Counted from the stretch's first letter, positions 46,093-56,083 are shown. The stretch: 64,000 bases of DNA from Flavobacteriaceae bacterium PS02338 (GCA_029959615.1 JASCOD010000002.1:310001-374000); one strand, 5' to 3'. The notes: a model not told the origin generated them from the letters alone. Numbers and translations are program-made.

Positions 46093-46638
46093 ATGAAAAA
46101 ACAACTAATTTTAACGGCTTTTGCTGCGCTAGCATACGCCAACAGTTTTGCTCAAACAACTCCAATTATAGCAAATGGAGACATGGAAATTTGGACGGCA
46201 GGTAAGCCATTCCCAAAACAGTGGGGTACTTTTTATAATATAGAAAAAGAAGGCGTTTTTTCGCAATCTGCCGATGCACATTCAGGAAAACTAGCTATTC
46301 AGGCTAATTTCGTTCCTCAAAAAGAGTTTGATAACCGTCGTTTTTATACAGCTGCATTTAACCTAGAGGCAGGCAAGCATCAGGTAAAGCTATTTTTAAA
46401 AGGAAATGGAGATATTCGTTTTATCGCTCTGCATAAGAAAGATACCAATGCAGCTGGTAAAAATAGCAGTACCAATATTGCTGGAACACCAGCTATAGGT
46501 AAACTTGACAACAAGGGATGGAAAGAATATACATTAGACTTTGATATTATTGATGCAGATAGCTACCAACTGACTATCTGTTTTAACGAAGCAGATAAAC
46601 TGCTGATAGATGATGTGGAAGTCGTAAAATTAAAATAA
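46093..46638 (+). CDS. small secreted carbohydrate-binding-module-like protein
   Basis: 181 residues: signal peptide (ending SFAQ, about 21) and a single jelly-roll-like domain that begins IIANGDMEIWTAGKPFPKQW and ends DKLLIDDVEVVKL. The start-and-end pattern (NGDMEIW ... LLIDDVEV) is that of CBM4/9- and CBM61-like modules and recalls the C-terminal module of the GH53 just upstream (NPGFEVD ... YSSVDNFQFF). It has no enzyme part. It may bind the same glycan free in the periplasm or at the surface. A 100-bp gap precedes it, containing an AACTAGTT palindrome and repeated TTAACCAA-type motifs. Confidence 0.65.
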   Translation: MKKQLILTAFAALAYANSFAQTTPIIANGDMEIWTAGKPFPKQWGTFYNIEKEGVFSQSADAHSGKLAIQANFVPQKEFDNRRFYTAAFNLEAGKHQVKLFLKGNGDIRFIALHKKDTNAAGKNSSTNIAGTPAIGKLDNKGWKEYTLDFDIIDADSYQLTICFNEADKLLIDDVEVVKLK

Positions 46639-46776
46639 TGGTGCTATTTCTATGTAGTTTAAATATAGTAGATAGAACTCAGAAGTAATTAATGCTATAT
46701 TAGAATCTTAAATACGAATTTATCTGAATTGCTGTATCATAACCTGCTATTTTAATAATCTTAGATCTTTTGTGCC

Positions 46777-49179
46777 GTGAAAAAAGTTGAACTGCTAATT
46801 CCATCAATACTGCTAGCTATATTAGCCTTAAAAGGTAAGGCACAGCAAAATATCTATCAAAAAGGATGGATTGATTTTAATAAAAATAGGAAAAAAGACA
46901 TTTACGAAGATCCAAAACAATCGATAGATAAACGTGTAGCGAATCTACTCTCGTTAATGACTTTGGAAGAGAAAACCAATCAAACAGCTACTTTATATGG
47001 TTTTGGCCGTGTTTTAAAAGATGAATTACCTACACCTGAATGGAAAAAAGCCATTTGGAAGGACGGTATTGCCAATATAGATGAGCACTTAAACAGTCTC
47101 CCTTTTCACCCTAAGTCGGTTACTAAACATTCCTTTCCTTACAGCAACCATACATCAGCTATTAATCAAGTACAAAAGTGGTTTATAGAAGAAACTCGTT
47201 TGGGCATTCCTGTAGATTTTTCTAATGAAGGCATACATGGCCTAAATCACGATAGAGCTACACCTCTGCCTGCACCCATTAATATTGGTAGCACTTGGAA
47301 TAAAGATCTAGTGAGAAAGGCAGGTTTAATGGTTGGTAGAGAGGGAAAAGCCTTAGGGTACACCAATATTTATGCACCAATTTTAGACCTAGCTCGTGAT
47401 CCAAGATGGGGACGTGTGGTGGAAACTTATGGCGAAGACCCATTTTTGGTGGCAGAGCTAGGTAAACAGATGACTTTAGGCATCCAAGATAATGGTATAG
47501 CAGCAACATTAAAGCATTTCGCTGCGTACAGTGTACCAAAAGGTGGTAGAGATGGACACGCCCGTACCGATCCGCATATTGGTCCTAGAGAATTGCACGA
47601 AATACATTTGTATCCCTTCAAACGGGTAATACAGGAAACAGCTATTTTAGGCGTAATGAGCAGCTACAACGATTGGGATGGTTTGCCCGTAACCGGCAGT
47701 CCATATTTCCTTACCGAACTGTTACGTAAACAATATGGGTTTAAAGGTTATGTCGTTTCCGATAGTGAAGCCGTGGAATTTCTCCATACCAAGCACAAGG
47801 TAGCTGCATCACCTAAAGAGGCGGTAAGACTAGCTATAGAAGCTGGCTTAAACGTACGTACACAGTTCACTTCTCCAGAAGACTATATTTTGCCATTAAG
47901 AGAATTAGTTAAAGAAGGTAGTGTCTCCATGAAGACGTTGGACGAACGTGTTGCAGATGTGCTAAGGGTTAAGTTTATGCTTGGATTATTTGATGATCCT
48001 TATCGAAATGCGAAAGAAGCAGATTTAACCGTGCATACCGCTGCTGATGAAGAACTTGCCCTACAATTGAATAGGGAAGCACTAGTTTTATTAAAGAATG
48101 ATAAACAAACATTGCCTATTCAAATCAAGAATTTTAAGAATATCTTGGTAACTGGACCGCTTGCTAGAGAAACGAATTATCAACAAAGTCGTTATGGGCC
48201 TTCTAACAACCAACTGACCTCCATTTTAGATGCAATCAAAAAATACGTTGGACAGCAAGTTAACATCAGCTACGCAAAGGGATGTGATATTATAGATCAA
48301 AATTGGCCAGAAAGTGAAATCATCGAAGCCTCACTTACTGATACAGAGCAAAGAGAAATTGATGCGACTGTGGCACAGGCCAAACTTAATGATATCATCA
48401 TTGCAGTAGTTGGTGAGGATGAAAAACGTGTTGGCGAGAGTTTATCTCGTACTGGATTAAATTTACCAGGCAGACAGCTAAAACTTATTCAGGCATTACA
48501 AGCTACTGGCAAACCGGTAGTAATGGTACTAGTTAGCGGTCGTCCCTTAACCATTAACTGGGAGAACAGATATGTAGCTGCTATTTTACTTGCCGGCTTT
48601 CCAGGTGCGCAGGGCGGTAAGGCAATTGCAGAAACTTTATTTGGAGATTATAATCCAGGAGGAAAACTGACAGTGACCTATCCGAAATCAATAGGACAAT
48701 TGGAGTTGAACTTCCCATTTAAAAAAGGATCTCATAACGGGCAACCTGGTGATGGACCAAATGGTTATGGAAACACTGCTGTGGTTGGTGCGCTCTATCC
48801 TTTCGGTTATGGATTAAGCTACACTTCTTTCAAATATCAAAACCTAACCGTTTCTCCACAACAACAAAATAGTAAAGGAGATATTGAAATTGGTGTAGAA
48901 ATAACTAATGTCGGCAAATTTAAAGGTGATGAAGTAGTACAGTTATACGTAAAGGATTTAGTGAGCTCGGTAACCACTTATGATAGCATTTTGAGAGGCT
49001 TTGAACGAATAAACTTAAATCCTGGAGAAACTAAAAAAGTAAGTTTTAAACTAAACCCTGATCACTTGGCAATATTAGACAAAAACATGAATTGGACAGT
49101 AGAACCAGGTCAGTTTGAAATTAGGATTGGTACTTCTTCAGAGGATATAAAGTTATCGAAAAAAATTACGATTAATTAA
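46777..49179 (+). CDS. GH3 glycoside hydrolase (beta-glycosidase), GTG start
   Basis: 800 residues with a signal peptide (ending GKAQ, about 23). A short EF-hand-like calcium loop (WIDFNKNRKKDIYEDP) precedes the GH3 N-terminal barrel (about 50-390), followed by the GH3 C-terminal domain (430-650) and a fibronectin III-like domain (about 710-795, GDEVVQLYVKD). The nucleophile is Asp329 in YVVSDSEAVEFLHTKH; KHFAAYSVPKGGRDG is the substrate-binding loop. Activity is an exo-beta-glycosidase (xylosidase, glucosidase or similar). The start is GTG at 46777; there is no usable in-frame ATG upstream of the signal peptide. It is the last PUL2 gene, 138 bp after the previous one, so it may have its own promoter. 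Confidence 0.9.
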   Translation: MKKVELLIPSILLAILALKGKAQQNIYQKGWIDFNKNRKKDIYEDPKQSIDKRVANLLSLMTLEEKTNQTATLYGFGRVLKDELPTPEWKKAIWKDGIANIDEHLNSLPFHPKSVTKHSFPYSNHTSAINQVQKWFIEETRLGIPVDFSNEGIHGLNHDRATPLPAPINIGSTWNKDLVRKAGLMVGREGKALGYTNIYAPILDLARDPRWGRVVETYGEDPFLVAELGKQMTLGIQDNGIAATLKHFAAYSVPKGGRDGHARTDPHIGPRELHEIHLYPFKRVIQETAILGVMSSYNDWDGLPVTGSPYFLTELLRKQYGFKGYVVSDSEAVEFLHTKHKVAASPKEAVRLAIEAGLNVRTQFTSPEDYILPLRELVKEGSVSMKTLDERVADVLRVKFMLGLFDDPYRNAKEADLTVHTAADEELALQLNREALVLLKNDKQTLPIQIKNFKNILVTGPLARETNYQQSRYGPSNNQLTSILDAIKKYVGQQVNISYAKGCDIIDQNWPESEIIEASLTDTEQREIDATVAQAKLNDIIIAVVGEDEKRVGESLSRTGLNLPGRQLKLIQALQATGKPVVMVLVSGRPLTINWENRYVAAILLAGFPGAQGGKAIAETLFGDYNPGGKLTVTYPKSIGQLELNFPFKKGSHNGQPGDGPNGYGNTAVVGALYPFGYGLSYTSFKYQNLTVSPQQQNSKGDIEIGVEITNVGKFKGDEVVQLYVKDLVSSVTTYDSILRGFERINLNPGETKKVSFKLNPDHLAILDKNMNWTVEPGQFEIRIGTSSEDIKLSKKITIN

Positions 49180-49305
49180 TTTGAGTTTACAATAACATCC
49201 GATATACTATAGCTGCATACGGTATAATAGATCAACTTCTTTAAAGTTTTCCACCGCTTTTCTGATAAAGCTATAAATTTCTATGGCCTCAAATCGTCAT
49301 TCCTT

Positions 49306-49337
49306 TTTGCTATTGTAAACAATCTTTTATAATATTG
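49306..49337 (+). promoter_or_regulatory. candidate promoter of the PUL3 sigma gene
   Basis: TTTG at 49306-49309 and TAATATTG at 49330-49337 (7 of 8 to TAnnTTTG) are separated by 20 bp, fitting the Bacteroidota sigma-ABfr promoter. Transcription would start near 49344, about 26 bp before the sigma ATG. Confidence 0.45.
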
Positions 49338-49369
49338 CTGGCAACCAACTCTCCACCAATTTATAAGCT

Positions 49370-49951
49370 ATGAACACTGGGTATTCTTCATGTACACTTG
49401 AAGAACTTCTTTTTCGTATAAAAGAAGATGACCAGCGTGCGTTCGACGAGCTTTATTCGAGAACTTGGAAGCAACTTTACATTAAAACCTACAGCAAGTT
49501 AAAAATTGAAGATCTTTCTAAGGATATCGTTCAGGAGGTTTTTGTAGATTTTTGGAATAAGCGCCATGCTAGGGATATCCAAAACGTACAGGCTTATTTA
49601 ATGCAGGCTGTAAAGTTTAAGGTTTTGGATGAATTTCGTAAATCTCGCTACGAATTTGTAGAGCTGGATCATTTCATCGAACAGATCAGAGATAGTAATG
49701 ATGCCGATTCACAACTCATCTCAAAGGAGTTTTTTACAGCACTTAAAGCTTGGATCGAAACACTTCCTGCTAAAAGAAGAGAGATTTTTAAACTGAAGTA
49801 CGAAGAAGGTTTAACCAATAAGGAAATTGCTGAGCGATTAGATGTTTCTGTTAAAACTGTTCAAAATCAATTGCTTAACTCTTCTGCTGAGCTTAAGGTT
49901 CTACTACGTTCAGCTCTTTTTACACATTTTTTACTTTTTTTTGGGACATAG
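49370..49951 (+). CDS. ECF RNA polymerase sigma factor (PUL3)
   Basis: 193 residues. Region 2 (about 22-90) includes DDQRAFDELYSRTWKQLY and LSKDIVQEVFVDFWNKR; region 4 (about 125-180) has PAKRREIFKLKYEEGLTNKEIAERLDVSVKTVQNQL. A hydrophobic Phe/Leu-rich tail closes the protein, as in many SusC-linked sigmas. Followed after 52 bp by FecR, then SusC with STN and SusD. It should drive the PUL3 operon when the glycan signal frees it from FecR. Confidence 0.93.
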   Translation: MNTGYSSCTLEELLFRIKEDDQRAFDELYSRTWKQLYIKTYSKLKIEDLSKDIVQEVFVDFWNKRHARDIQNVQAYLMQAVKFKVLDEFRKSRYEFVELDHFIEQIRDSNDADSQLISKEFFTALKAWIETLPAKRREIFKLKYEEGLTNKEIAERLDVSVKTVQNQLLNSSAELKVLLRSALFTHFLLFFGT

Positions 49952-50003
49952 GTAGACTTTCTACGACTACTAGTTAAAGGGAACCAAATAAACCTAAACC
50001 TGT

Positions 50004-51119
50004 ATGTCCAAAAAATCTATTAAAAGTAGGTTTTTATCAACCATAGATAAATACTTAAAAGGAAAATCTACTCCTGAGCAAAATACGCTTGTCGATTATT
50101 TTTACGACTCTATTGCTGACGAAACCATTTCGGAAGATAAGCTTGCAGTGATTGGTGCGGATATCAAAAATAACATTGATCAAAATATCTCGGTTAAAGT
50201 GGTAAAACTCCAGCCACGTCGTTACACTTTACTAAAAATTGCTTCGTGTTTGATCTTATTGGGTATGGCATCCACTTATGTGTACCAAAAGTATTTTCAT
50301 AAAGAAACCAGCTATAGCCTTGCTAAAAATGATTTGAGCTCGCCAGTAATTGTACTCAACAATGGTGAGAGTTACGATTTACGTGATAGCATGTTCAATG
50401 AACTTACCCACAAAGTGGAAGACAAAGGAGAAAAGGTCTTCGTATTACCAGAAGATTTTGCAAACAGTAAAACCATCAATCAAATTAAAAATCCTAGCAA
50501 TAGAATTTTTGCTTTCCAGCTACATGATGGTACCAAAGCCTGGTTAAATCCTCATTCAACTTTAGAGATTTTACCAATTACAGATGGTAAGCGTATGGTG
50601 AAAATCGAAGGAACAGTATTGTTCGATGTTCAAAAAGTAAAAACTGTAGATAGCTACATGCCTTTTGTGGTAAAAACTACTTTGCAGACTATTGAAGTAT
50701 TGGGTACCAAATTCATTGTCAATTCATTTGATAAAAGTAGTGAAGACTTACTCCTATTAGAGGGTAAAGTGAAATTAACCCACAACAATTACCATACTGC
50801 AATTATTCTTAAACCAGATCAAAAAGCCTCGTTACGTAGTACAGATCCACGAATCCTTATCACTAAAGCTACTGATGGTTACAAAGTAGAAGCTTGGCAT
50901 AAAGGATTGTTCTATTTCGAAAATGAAAAAATAGAGGAGGTAATGGCAGAGCTGGCACAATGGTACGGAGAAGAGATCGTGGTTGATAAGGCCATTAGGA
51001 ATATCCCGATTATGGGTATAATCAGTAGATACGAAAATATCGATCAGGTATTAAAGATGATCGAGATGACCAATAATGTAAAATATACGAGGAGCGGAGG
51101 AAAGATTTACGTAAGGTAA
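50004..51119 (+). CDS. FecR family anti-sigma factor (PUL3)
   Basis: 371 residues. A cytoplasmic N-terminal part (1-72) with a helix reading TIDKYLKGKSTPEQNTLVDYFYDS, a membrane span at about 75-95 (LLKIASCLILLGMASTYVYQ), the FecR domain (about 150-260, FQLHDGTKAWLNPHSTLEILP) and a C-terminal DUF4974 domain (about 300-370). It should hold the sigma encoded upstream and contact the STN domain of the SusC encoded 54 bp downstream. Confidence 0.92.
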   Translation: MSKKSIKSRFLSTIDKYLKGKSTPEQNTLVDYFYDSIADETISEDKLAVIGADIKNNIDQNISVKVVKLQPRRYTLLKIASCLILLGMASTYVYQKYFHKETSYSLAKNDLSSPVIVLNNGESYDLRDSMFNELTHKVEDKGEKVFVLPEDFANSKTINQIKNPSNRIFAFQLHDGTKAWLNPHSTLEILPITDGKRMVKIEGTVLFDVQKVKTVDSYMPFVVKTTLQTIEVLGTKFIVNSFDKSSEDLLLLEGKVKLTHNNYHTAIILKPDQKASLRSTDPRILITKATDGYKVEAWHKGLFYFENEKIEEVMAELAQWYGEEIVVDKAIRNIPIMGIISRYENIDQVLKMIEMTNNVKYTRSGGKIYVR

Positions 51120-51173
51120 GCTTGCTCTAAACCAAAAGATATCAATCAACTAACAAACTAAATATAGCTTCAG

Positions 51174-54100
51174 ATGCAAAAACAATTATTGCGGTGTAAA
51201 AACGCGGTACAGAACTCGCTGCGACGTGTCCTGAGACCATTGTGCTTAATGTTGCTTGTGAGTTTTATCAATGCTAACGTGGTGTGGGCCAGTCAAAAAT
51301 CGATTTCTATATCGTTTAACAACCTCACCATTAAAGAAGTATTTAAAGAACTAAACCAACAAGCAGGACTAAAATTTATCTATTCGCCACTTGATCTCAA
51401 TGAGCAAAAACGAGTAACTGGCACTTATAAAAATGCTACGATCGAAAAAGTGGTAAGCGATGTGCTTAACGGTTCGAATGTGACTTATGTAATTCAGGAT
51501 AATACCGTAGTGATCAAGAAGGGAACTAAAGCTGTTTCTCCAGTTAAACAGGATAGAGTTATTAAAGGTAAAGTGGTAGATGACGAATCGAAGCCTTTGC
51601 CCAACGTAACCATTAGAGCTAATTCATCTAATGCAGCTACGCTAAGTGATCCAGATGGGAACTTCTCTATCAAAACTATTGATGCTGATACAGAGCTGAG
51701 CTTTAATATGATAGGTTTTACGCCATATATGCTCAAGCTCGATGAACAAACAGAATATCAAGTAAAGATGGCTTCAGTAGATCAGCGTTTAAACGAAATT
51801 GTGGTAGTAGGTTATGGTGTTCAAAAACGTAAAGATTTAACGGGCTCTGTATCGTCTGTAACTGCAGAGCAGATCAACAAAATGCCCACTACTAGTCTTA
51901 GCGAAATGCTGAGAGGTGCAGCTCCGGGCGTACAAGTTACCGCTGGCAACAATTCGCCAGGAGGTAGTTCTAGTATTTTAATTAGGGGTAGAAGGTCATT
52001 ATCTGCGGGAAACGATCCGCTTTATATTGTGGATGGCGTGCCCACAGCAAGTATCGATGATATCAACGCTAATGAGATTGCTTCGGTAGAGATTTTGAAA
52101 GATGCTTCTGCACAGTCAATTTATGGAGCTAGAGCTGCAAACGGGGTAATTTTGGTAACTACCAAACGTGGTGTTTCTACTAAAACCAAAGTAAACGTAA
52201 ATTCCTATGTTGGTTCGCAAAGCTTGTTCCGCAACTTCGAATTTTATGATGGTGAGCAATGGGCTGCGTATAGAAAAGAGGCCTTCTATAATGCTTATGG
52301 CTATTATGATGAGGAGGAAGCTTTTAGAGGCGTGATGCGTGATGTTTATCGTTCGAAAGATTATGTGAACTGGGAAGACGTCATGATCAATACTGCTTAC
52401 CAAAACAAAAATGATGTCTTAATTCAGTCTGGTAGCGAAAAAACTAAATATGCTTTATCGTTAGGTCATTTTTACCAAGACGGTTTAGTACCAGAATCTG
52501 ATTTCAAAAGGTTTACAGGAAGATTGAATATCGACCAAACATTGTCTAATACAGTGTCTTTAGGAGCTAATATTGCTTTCACTAAATCTTTCCGCAATAT
52601 TGCTGATGGTAGTTTCAACTCTTTCATTACCATGCCACCCTTGGCAAAAGTTTACAATGCTGATGGTTCTTTAAGAGAGGACGTGACCGAAGCTGGGGAG
52701 TCGCACTATAATCCGTTATGGAACATTAATAATTCGGATAATTTGAGCATCACCGACAGGTTAAACATGAACCTTTTTGCCGATTGGAAAATCAGTAAGG
52801 ACTTTGCTTTTAGGTTGAACAGTAGTTTGAATAATAGAAAAGTACAGGACAACACCTATCTGGGACGCAACCATATTACAGGCCGTAACAATGGAGGACA
52901 GGCAACTGTAGCCGAAAGTACCTACAACGATTACATTGTGGAGGCCATCCTAAACTATAACAAAGACATTAATAAACACCACTTTGATGCTACTGCAATG
53001 GCTAGTATCAACGGTATCCAGTGGAAGAGAATTGGAAACACAGGTTTGGGCTTCCCAAATGACGACCTTTCTTATAATGCCATCAGCTCTGCCAATACGT
53101 TTTCGGTTATGGCTTATGAATTGTCGGATAGGAAACTGCTTTCTTATATGGCCAGAGCTAGATATAATTTCGATAGCAAGTACTTAGTGACTTTGTCGTT
53201 AAGGGTAGATGGCTCGTCTGTTTTCGGTGCCAACAATAAATATGGTTACTTTCCTGCTGCTGCAGTAGCTTGGAGGTTAAAAGAGGAGGCCTTTTTAAAG
53301 GATGTAAAATTCCTAACAGATTTGAAATTGAGGGTAAGTTACGGACAGGTGGGTAACCAGGGCATCAGTCCTTACACTACCCTTGGCTTGGCAGATCGTT
53401 ACCTGATCGAATTTGGAAATACCACACAAGTGGGATATTTGCCCAACTCGCAATTGGTTAATCCGAATTTGAAATGGGAGACTTCAACCTCTACAAATAT
53501 TGGTATAGACTATGGCTTTTTTGGTGGAAGATTAAATGGTACCATCGAATACTATGATACCCAAACTACGGATTTATTGGTGGAGCGTTCTTTGGCGACA
53601 ACCACAGGCTATTCGAGCCAATTGGTTAACCTAGGGCATGTACAAAATAGAGGCTTAGAAATTGCATTTAATGGAGCAGTAATCGATAAAAAAGATTTCA
53701 AATGGAATTTGAACGTCAACTTTACGTTGAACAGAAATAAAATTAAAAAGATCGATGGCTCTTTAGATGCGAACGGAAATCCGAAAAACGATTTAAATAA
53801 CAGATGGTTCATTGGCGAATCGATGAACGTAGCTTACGATTACCGTTTTGATGGCATTTGGCAGCTCAATGATAACATTGCTGGGTCGCACATGCCAACG
53901 GCAAAACCAGGAAGCGTTAAAGTAGGCGATGTAAATGGAGATGGCGTAGTATCGGTGGATGACAGGGTGATTATACAAAGAGATCCGAAATGGTTAACCT
54001 CTTTAATTACCAGTTTTGATTATAAGAACTTCAATTTATCCTTAGATTTTTATTACCTGTACGGAGGCTATCGCTACAATTCGTACCTAGCTACTTTCGA

Positions 54101-54446
54101 AACTGGTGGAGATTTAACGGGCAAGAGAAACGGTATCCGCAGAAATTATTGGACTATCCACAATCCATCTAACGTGGCTCCAGCACCTAACATGGTGCAA
54201 ACTCCAGCGTTTTTAGCAGCTTCTGCTTACGAAAAAGCAGATTATATCAAACTAAGGAATATATCGCTTTCTTATCGAATGCCAAAGAATGTGGTGCAAA
54301 AAGTTAAGCTCGACGATTTGAAGCTATTCTGTACCGTGAGCAATGTTTTTACTTGGACAGATGTGCAAGCCTACGGACCAGAACAAAATCCAGGTGGCTA
54401 TCCAGAGCCAAGAACCTTGTTGTTCGGAATTAATTTTTCATTCTAA
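51174..54446 (+). CDS. SusC-like TonB-dependent transporter with STN domain (PUL3)
   Basis: 1090 residues. A long signal region (cut near residue 40, after VWA) leads to an STN domain (about 42-115, SISISFNNLTIKEVFKELNQQAGLKF as its start), a carboxypeptidase-regulatory-like domain (about 125-200), EIVVVGYGVQKRKDLTGSV, the plug (about 210-325, with ILIRGRRS, LYIVDGVP and SIYGARAANGVILVTTKRG) and the barrel ending in FGINFSF. The STN domain makes it a signalling transporter for the sigma/FecR pair upstream. Pairs with the SusD encoded next. Confidence 0.95.
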   Translation: MQKQLLRCKNAVQNSLRRVLRPLCLMLLVSFINANVVWASQKSISISFNNLTIKEVFKELNQQAGLKFIYSPLDLNEQKRVTGTYKNATIEKVVSDVLNGSNVTYVIQDNTVVIKKGTKAVSPVKQDRVIKGKVVDDESKPLPNVTIRANSSNAATLSDPDGNFSIKTIDADTELSFNMIGFTPYMLKLDEQTEYQVKMASVDQRLNEIVVVGYGVQKRKDLTGSVSSVTAEQINKMPTTSLSEMLRGAAPGVQVTAGNNSPGGSSSILIRGRRSLSAGNDPLYIVDGVPTASIDDINANEIASVEILKDASAQSIYGARAANGVILVTTKRGVSTKTKVNVNSYVGSQSLFRNFEFYDGEQWAAYRKEAFYNAYGYYDEEEAFRGVMRDVYRSKDYVNWEDVMINTAYQNKNDVLIQSGSEKTKYALSLGHFYQDGLVPESDFKRFTGRLNIDQTLSNTVSLGANIAFTKSFRNIADGSFNSFITMPPLAKVYNADGSLREDVTEAGESHYNPLWNINNSDNLSITDRLNMNLFADWKISKDFAFRLNSSLNNRKVQDNTYLGRNHITGRNNGGQATVAESTYNDYIVEAILNYNKDINKHHFDATAMASINGIQWKRIGNTGLGFPNDDLSYNAISSANTFSVMAYELSDRKLLSYMARARYNFDSKYLVTLSLRVDGSSVFGANNKYGYFPAAAVAWRLKEEAFLKDVKFLTDLKLRVSYGQVGNQGISPYTTLGLADRYLIEFGNTTQVGYLPNSQLVNPNLKWETSTSTNIGIDYGFFGGRLNGTIEYYDTQTTDLLVERSLATTTGYSSQLVNLGHVQNRGLEIAFNGAVIDKKDFKWNLNVNFTLNRNKIKKIDGSLDANGNPKNDLNNRWFIGESMNVAYDYRFDGIWQLNDNIAGSHMPTAKPGSVKVGDVNGDGVVSVDDRVIIQRDPKWLTSLITSFDYKNFNLSLDFYYLYGGYRYNSYLATFETGGDLTGKRNGIRRNYWTIHNPSNVAPAPNMVQTPAFLAASAYEKADYIKLRNISLSYRMPKNVVQKVKLDDLKLFCTVSNVFTWTDVQAYGPEQNPGGYPEPRTLLFGINFSF

Positions 54447-54482
54447 AAGAACAGAATTATGAATTGCCAAGATTTTAAACAG

Positions 54483-56066
54483 ATGAAAAAAAATATCATT
54501 TATGCTTTATTGTTGAGTGCTGGATTGGTATCCTGTTCTAAAATATTAGAAGAAGAAAACCTTACCAAATACTCTTCAGAATATGTTTACAGTACTGAAG
54601 GTGGATTGAAATTAGCAACAAGTGCCGTTTATTCCTTGTTACGTGCTTACGCCAACGATACTGAAAATGCGACCATTTTTGCCCTTGAGAGAGGCACCGA
54701 TCTTTCGGTAACCAATGGCGGTACAGGAAACTATTTCGGTATTTACGACCCTAATAATTTACGTCCTTCGTCTTCGCAGGTAGCACATATGTGGCGCACC
54801 ATGTACCAAATTATTGGAAAAGCCAATGAGATTATTGCAGCTGGTGCAAAATTACCTGAAACAGCTGCACTAAAAGCAACATTGGCCGAAGCCAGATGTT
54901 TCAGGGCACAGGCCTATTTCCTATTGTATAGAACTTATGATAGGATTTGGTTAAATACAGAACCTACCACTTGGGAGAATGTAGATGCGCCTAAGAATTA
55001 TAAAGCAGCTACTAATGCTGAGGTTTTTGCCTTGCTCTACAGTGATTTAGATTATGCCATTGCCAATTTACCTTGGAGATCATCAGAACCTGGTAGGTTT
55101 AACCAAGCAGCAGCTCGTCACATGAAAGCAAAAGCAGCTTTATGGGCAAAGGATTGGGATACTGCATTGGAACAGGTGGATAAAATCAACACTTCTCGTC
55201 AATATCGTTTAGTGACTTTAGATAGTGTTTTTAATGCAGGAGATTTAAATCACAGCGAAGCTCTAATGGTACAACAATGGAGTAAAAATCCAGGTGGAAA
55301 TCTTTCAGAAAGCACACCATTGGGCAACTATTTTGCTGCTTATTTTATTGCTTCTTACAGAACTGAAATTGGTGGAACCGCAGAATATGCTTGTAGCTAC
55401 GATAATTGGGGCTACACCTACGGAAGGTGTTTGCCTAGTCCGTATTTGTTTTCGTTGTACAATTCTTTGAAAGATAAAAGGTATAACTCGTTCTATATCC
55501 ATCGATATAAGAACACTACACCTTCTGCTATTACCTACGGAAGTGTTACCGTAAATCCTGGAGATTACTTCCCATTATACAAAAGTGGTAACAAGAACAG
55601 GTTAGTTTATCCAGGATGTACCAAATATGGCGATATCTGGACACGTACACCCGCCGAAACAAGAAGCTATAAAGATTTGATTGTTTACCGCTTGGCGGAA
55701 ACCTACATTATCGGTGCAGAAGCAGCCTTAATGAAAGGAAATCAATCCTTAGCGAAAGAATATTTTAACAAAGTGTGGATGAGAGCGGGTAATGATGAAT
55801 TTACAGGCGCTTTAACCATCAAAGATATTATTGATGAACAGGCTAGAGAACTGGCTTTCGAAGGTGATAGATGGTACTTCTTAAAAAGGCTAGGCATTTT
55901 GATTTCGCAGGTACGCAACTATGCCGGCGATCCAGAAATTGCAGCCTCAATTGGAGGTAGAACAAGCTTGCCAGCTAATCCTCATTTTGTGAGATGGCCA
56001 ATTCCAGAAACTGAAGTTATTAATATGGGAGCAGATAATTTCCCTCAAAATCCAGGTTACAACTAA
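54483..56066 (+). CDS. SusD/RagB-like surface lipoprotein (PUL3)
   Basis: 527 residues from the ATG at 54483. An upstream in-frame ATG at 54459 would add eight polar residues before the signal peptide, so the shorter form with MKKNIIYALLLSAGLVSC is preferred. The lipobox is LVSC. SusD features include FRAQAYFLLYRTYDRIWL, IIDEQARELAFEGDRWYFLKRLG and a terminal NPHFVRWPIPETEV. It follows SusC closely and should be its glycan-capturing lid. Confidence 0.94.
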   Translation: MKKNIIYALLLSAGLVSCSKILEEENLTKYSSEYVYSTEGGLKLATSAVYSLLRAYANDTENATIFALERGTDLSVTNGGTGNYFGIYDPNNLRPSSSQVAHMWRTMYQIIGKANEIIAAGAKLPETAALKATLAEARCFRAQAYFLLYRTYDRIWLNTEPTTWENVDAPKNYKAATNAEVFALLYSDLDYAIANLPWRSSEPGRFNQAAARHMKAKAALWAKDWDTALEQVDKINTSRQYRLVTLDSVFNAGDLNHSEALMVQQWSKNPGGNLSESTPLGNYFAAYFIASYRTEIGGTAEYACSYDNWGYTYGRCLPSPYLFSLYNSLKDKRYNSFYIHRYKNTTPSAITYGSVTVNPGDYFPLYKSGNKNRLVYPGCTKYGDIWTRTPAETRSYKDLIVYRLAETYIIGAEAALMKGNQSLAKEYFNKVWMRAGNDEFTGALTIKDIIDEQARELAFEGDRWYFLKRLGILISQVRNYAGDPEIAASIGGRTSLPANPHFVRWPIPETEVINMGADNFPQNPGYN

Positions 56067-56083
56067 AATTTAAGATAAAAGAC

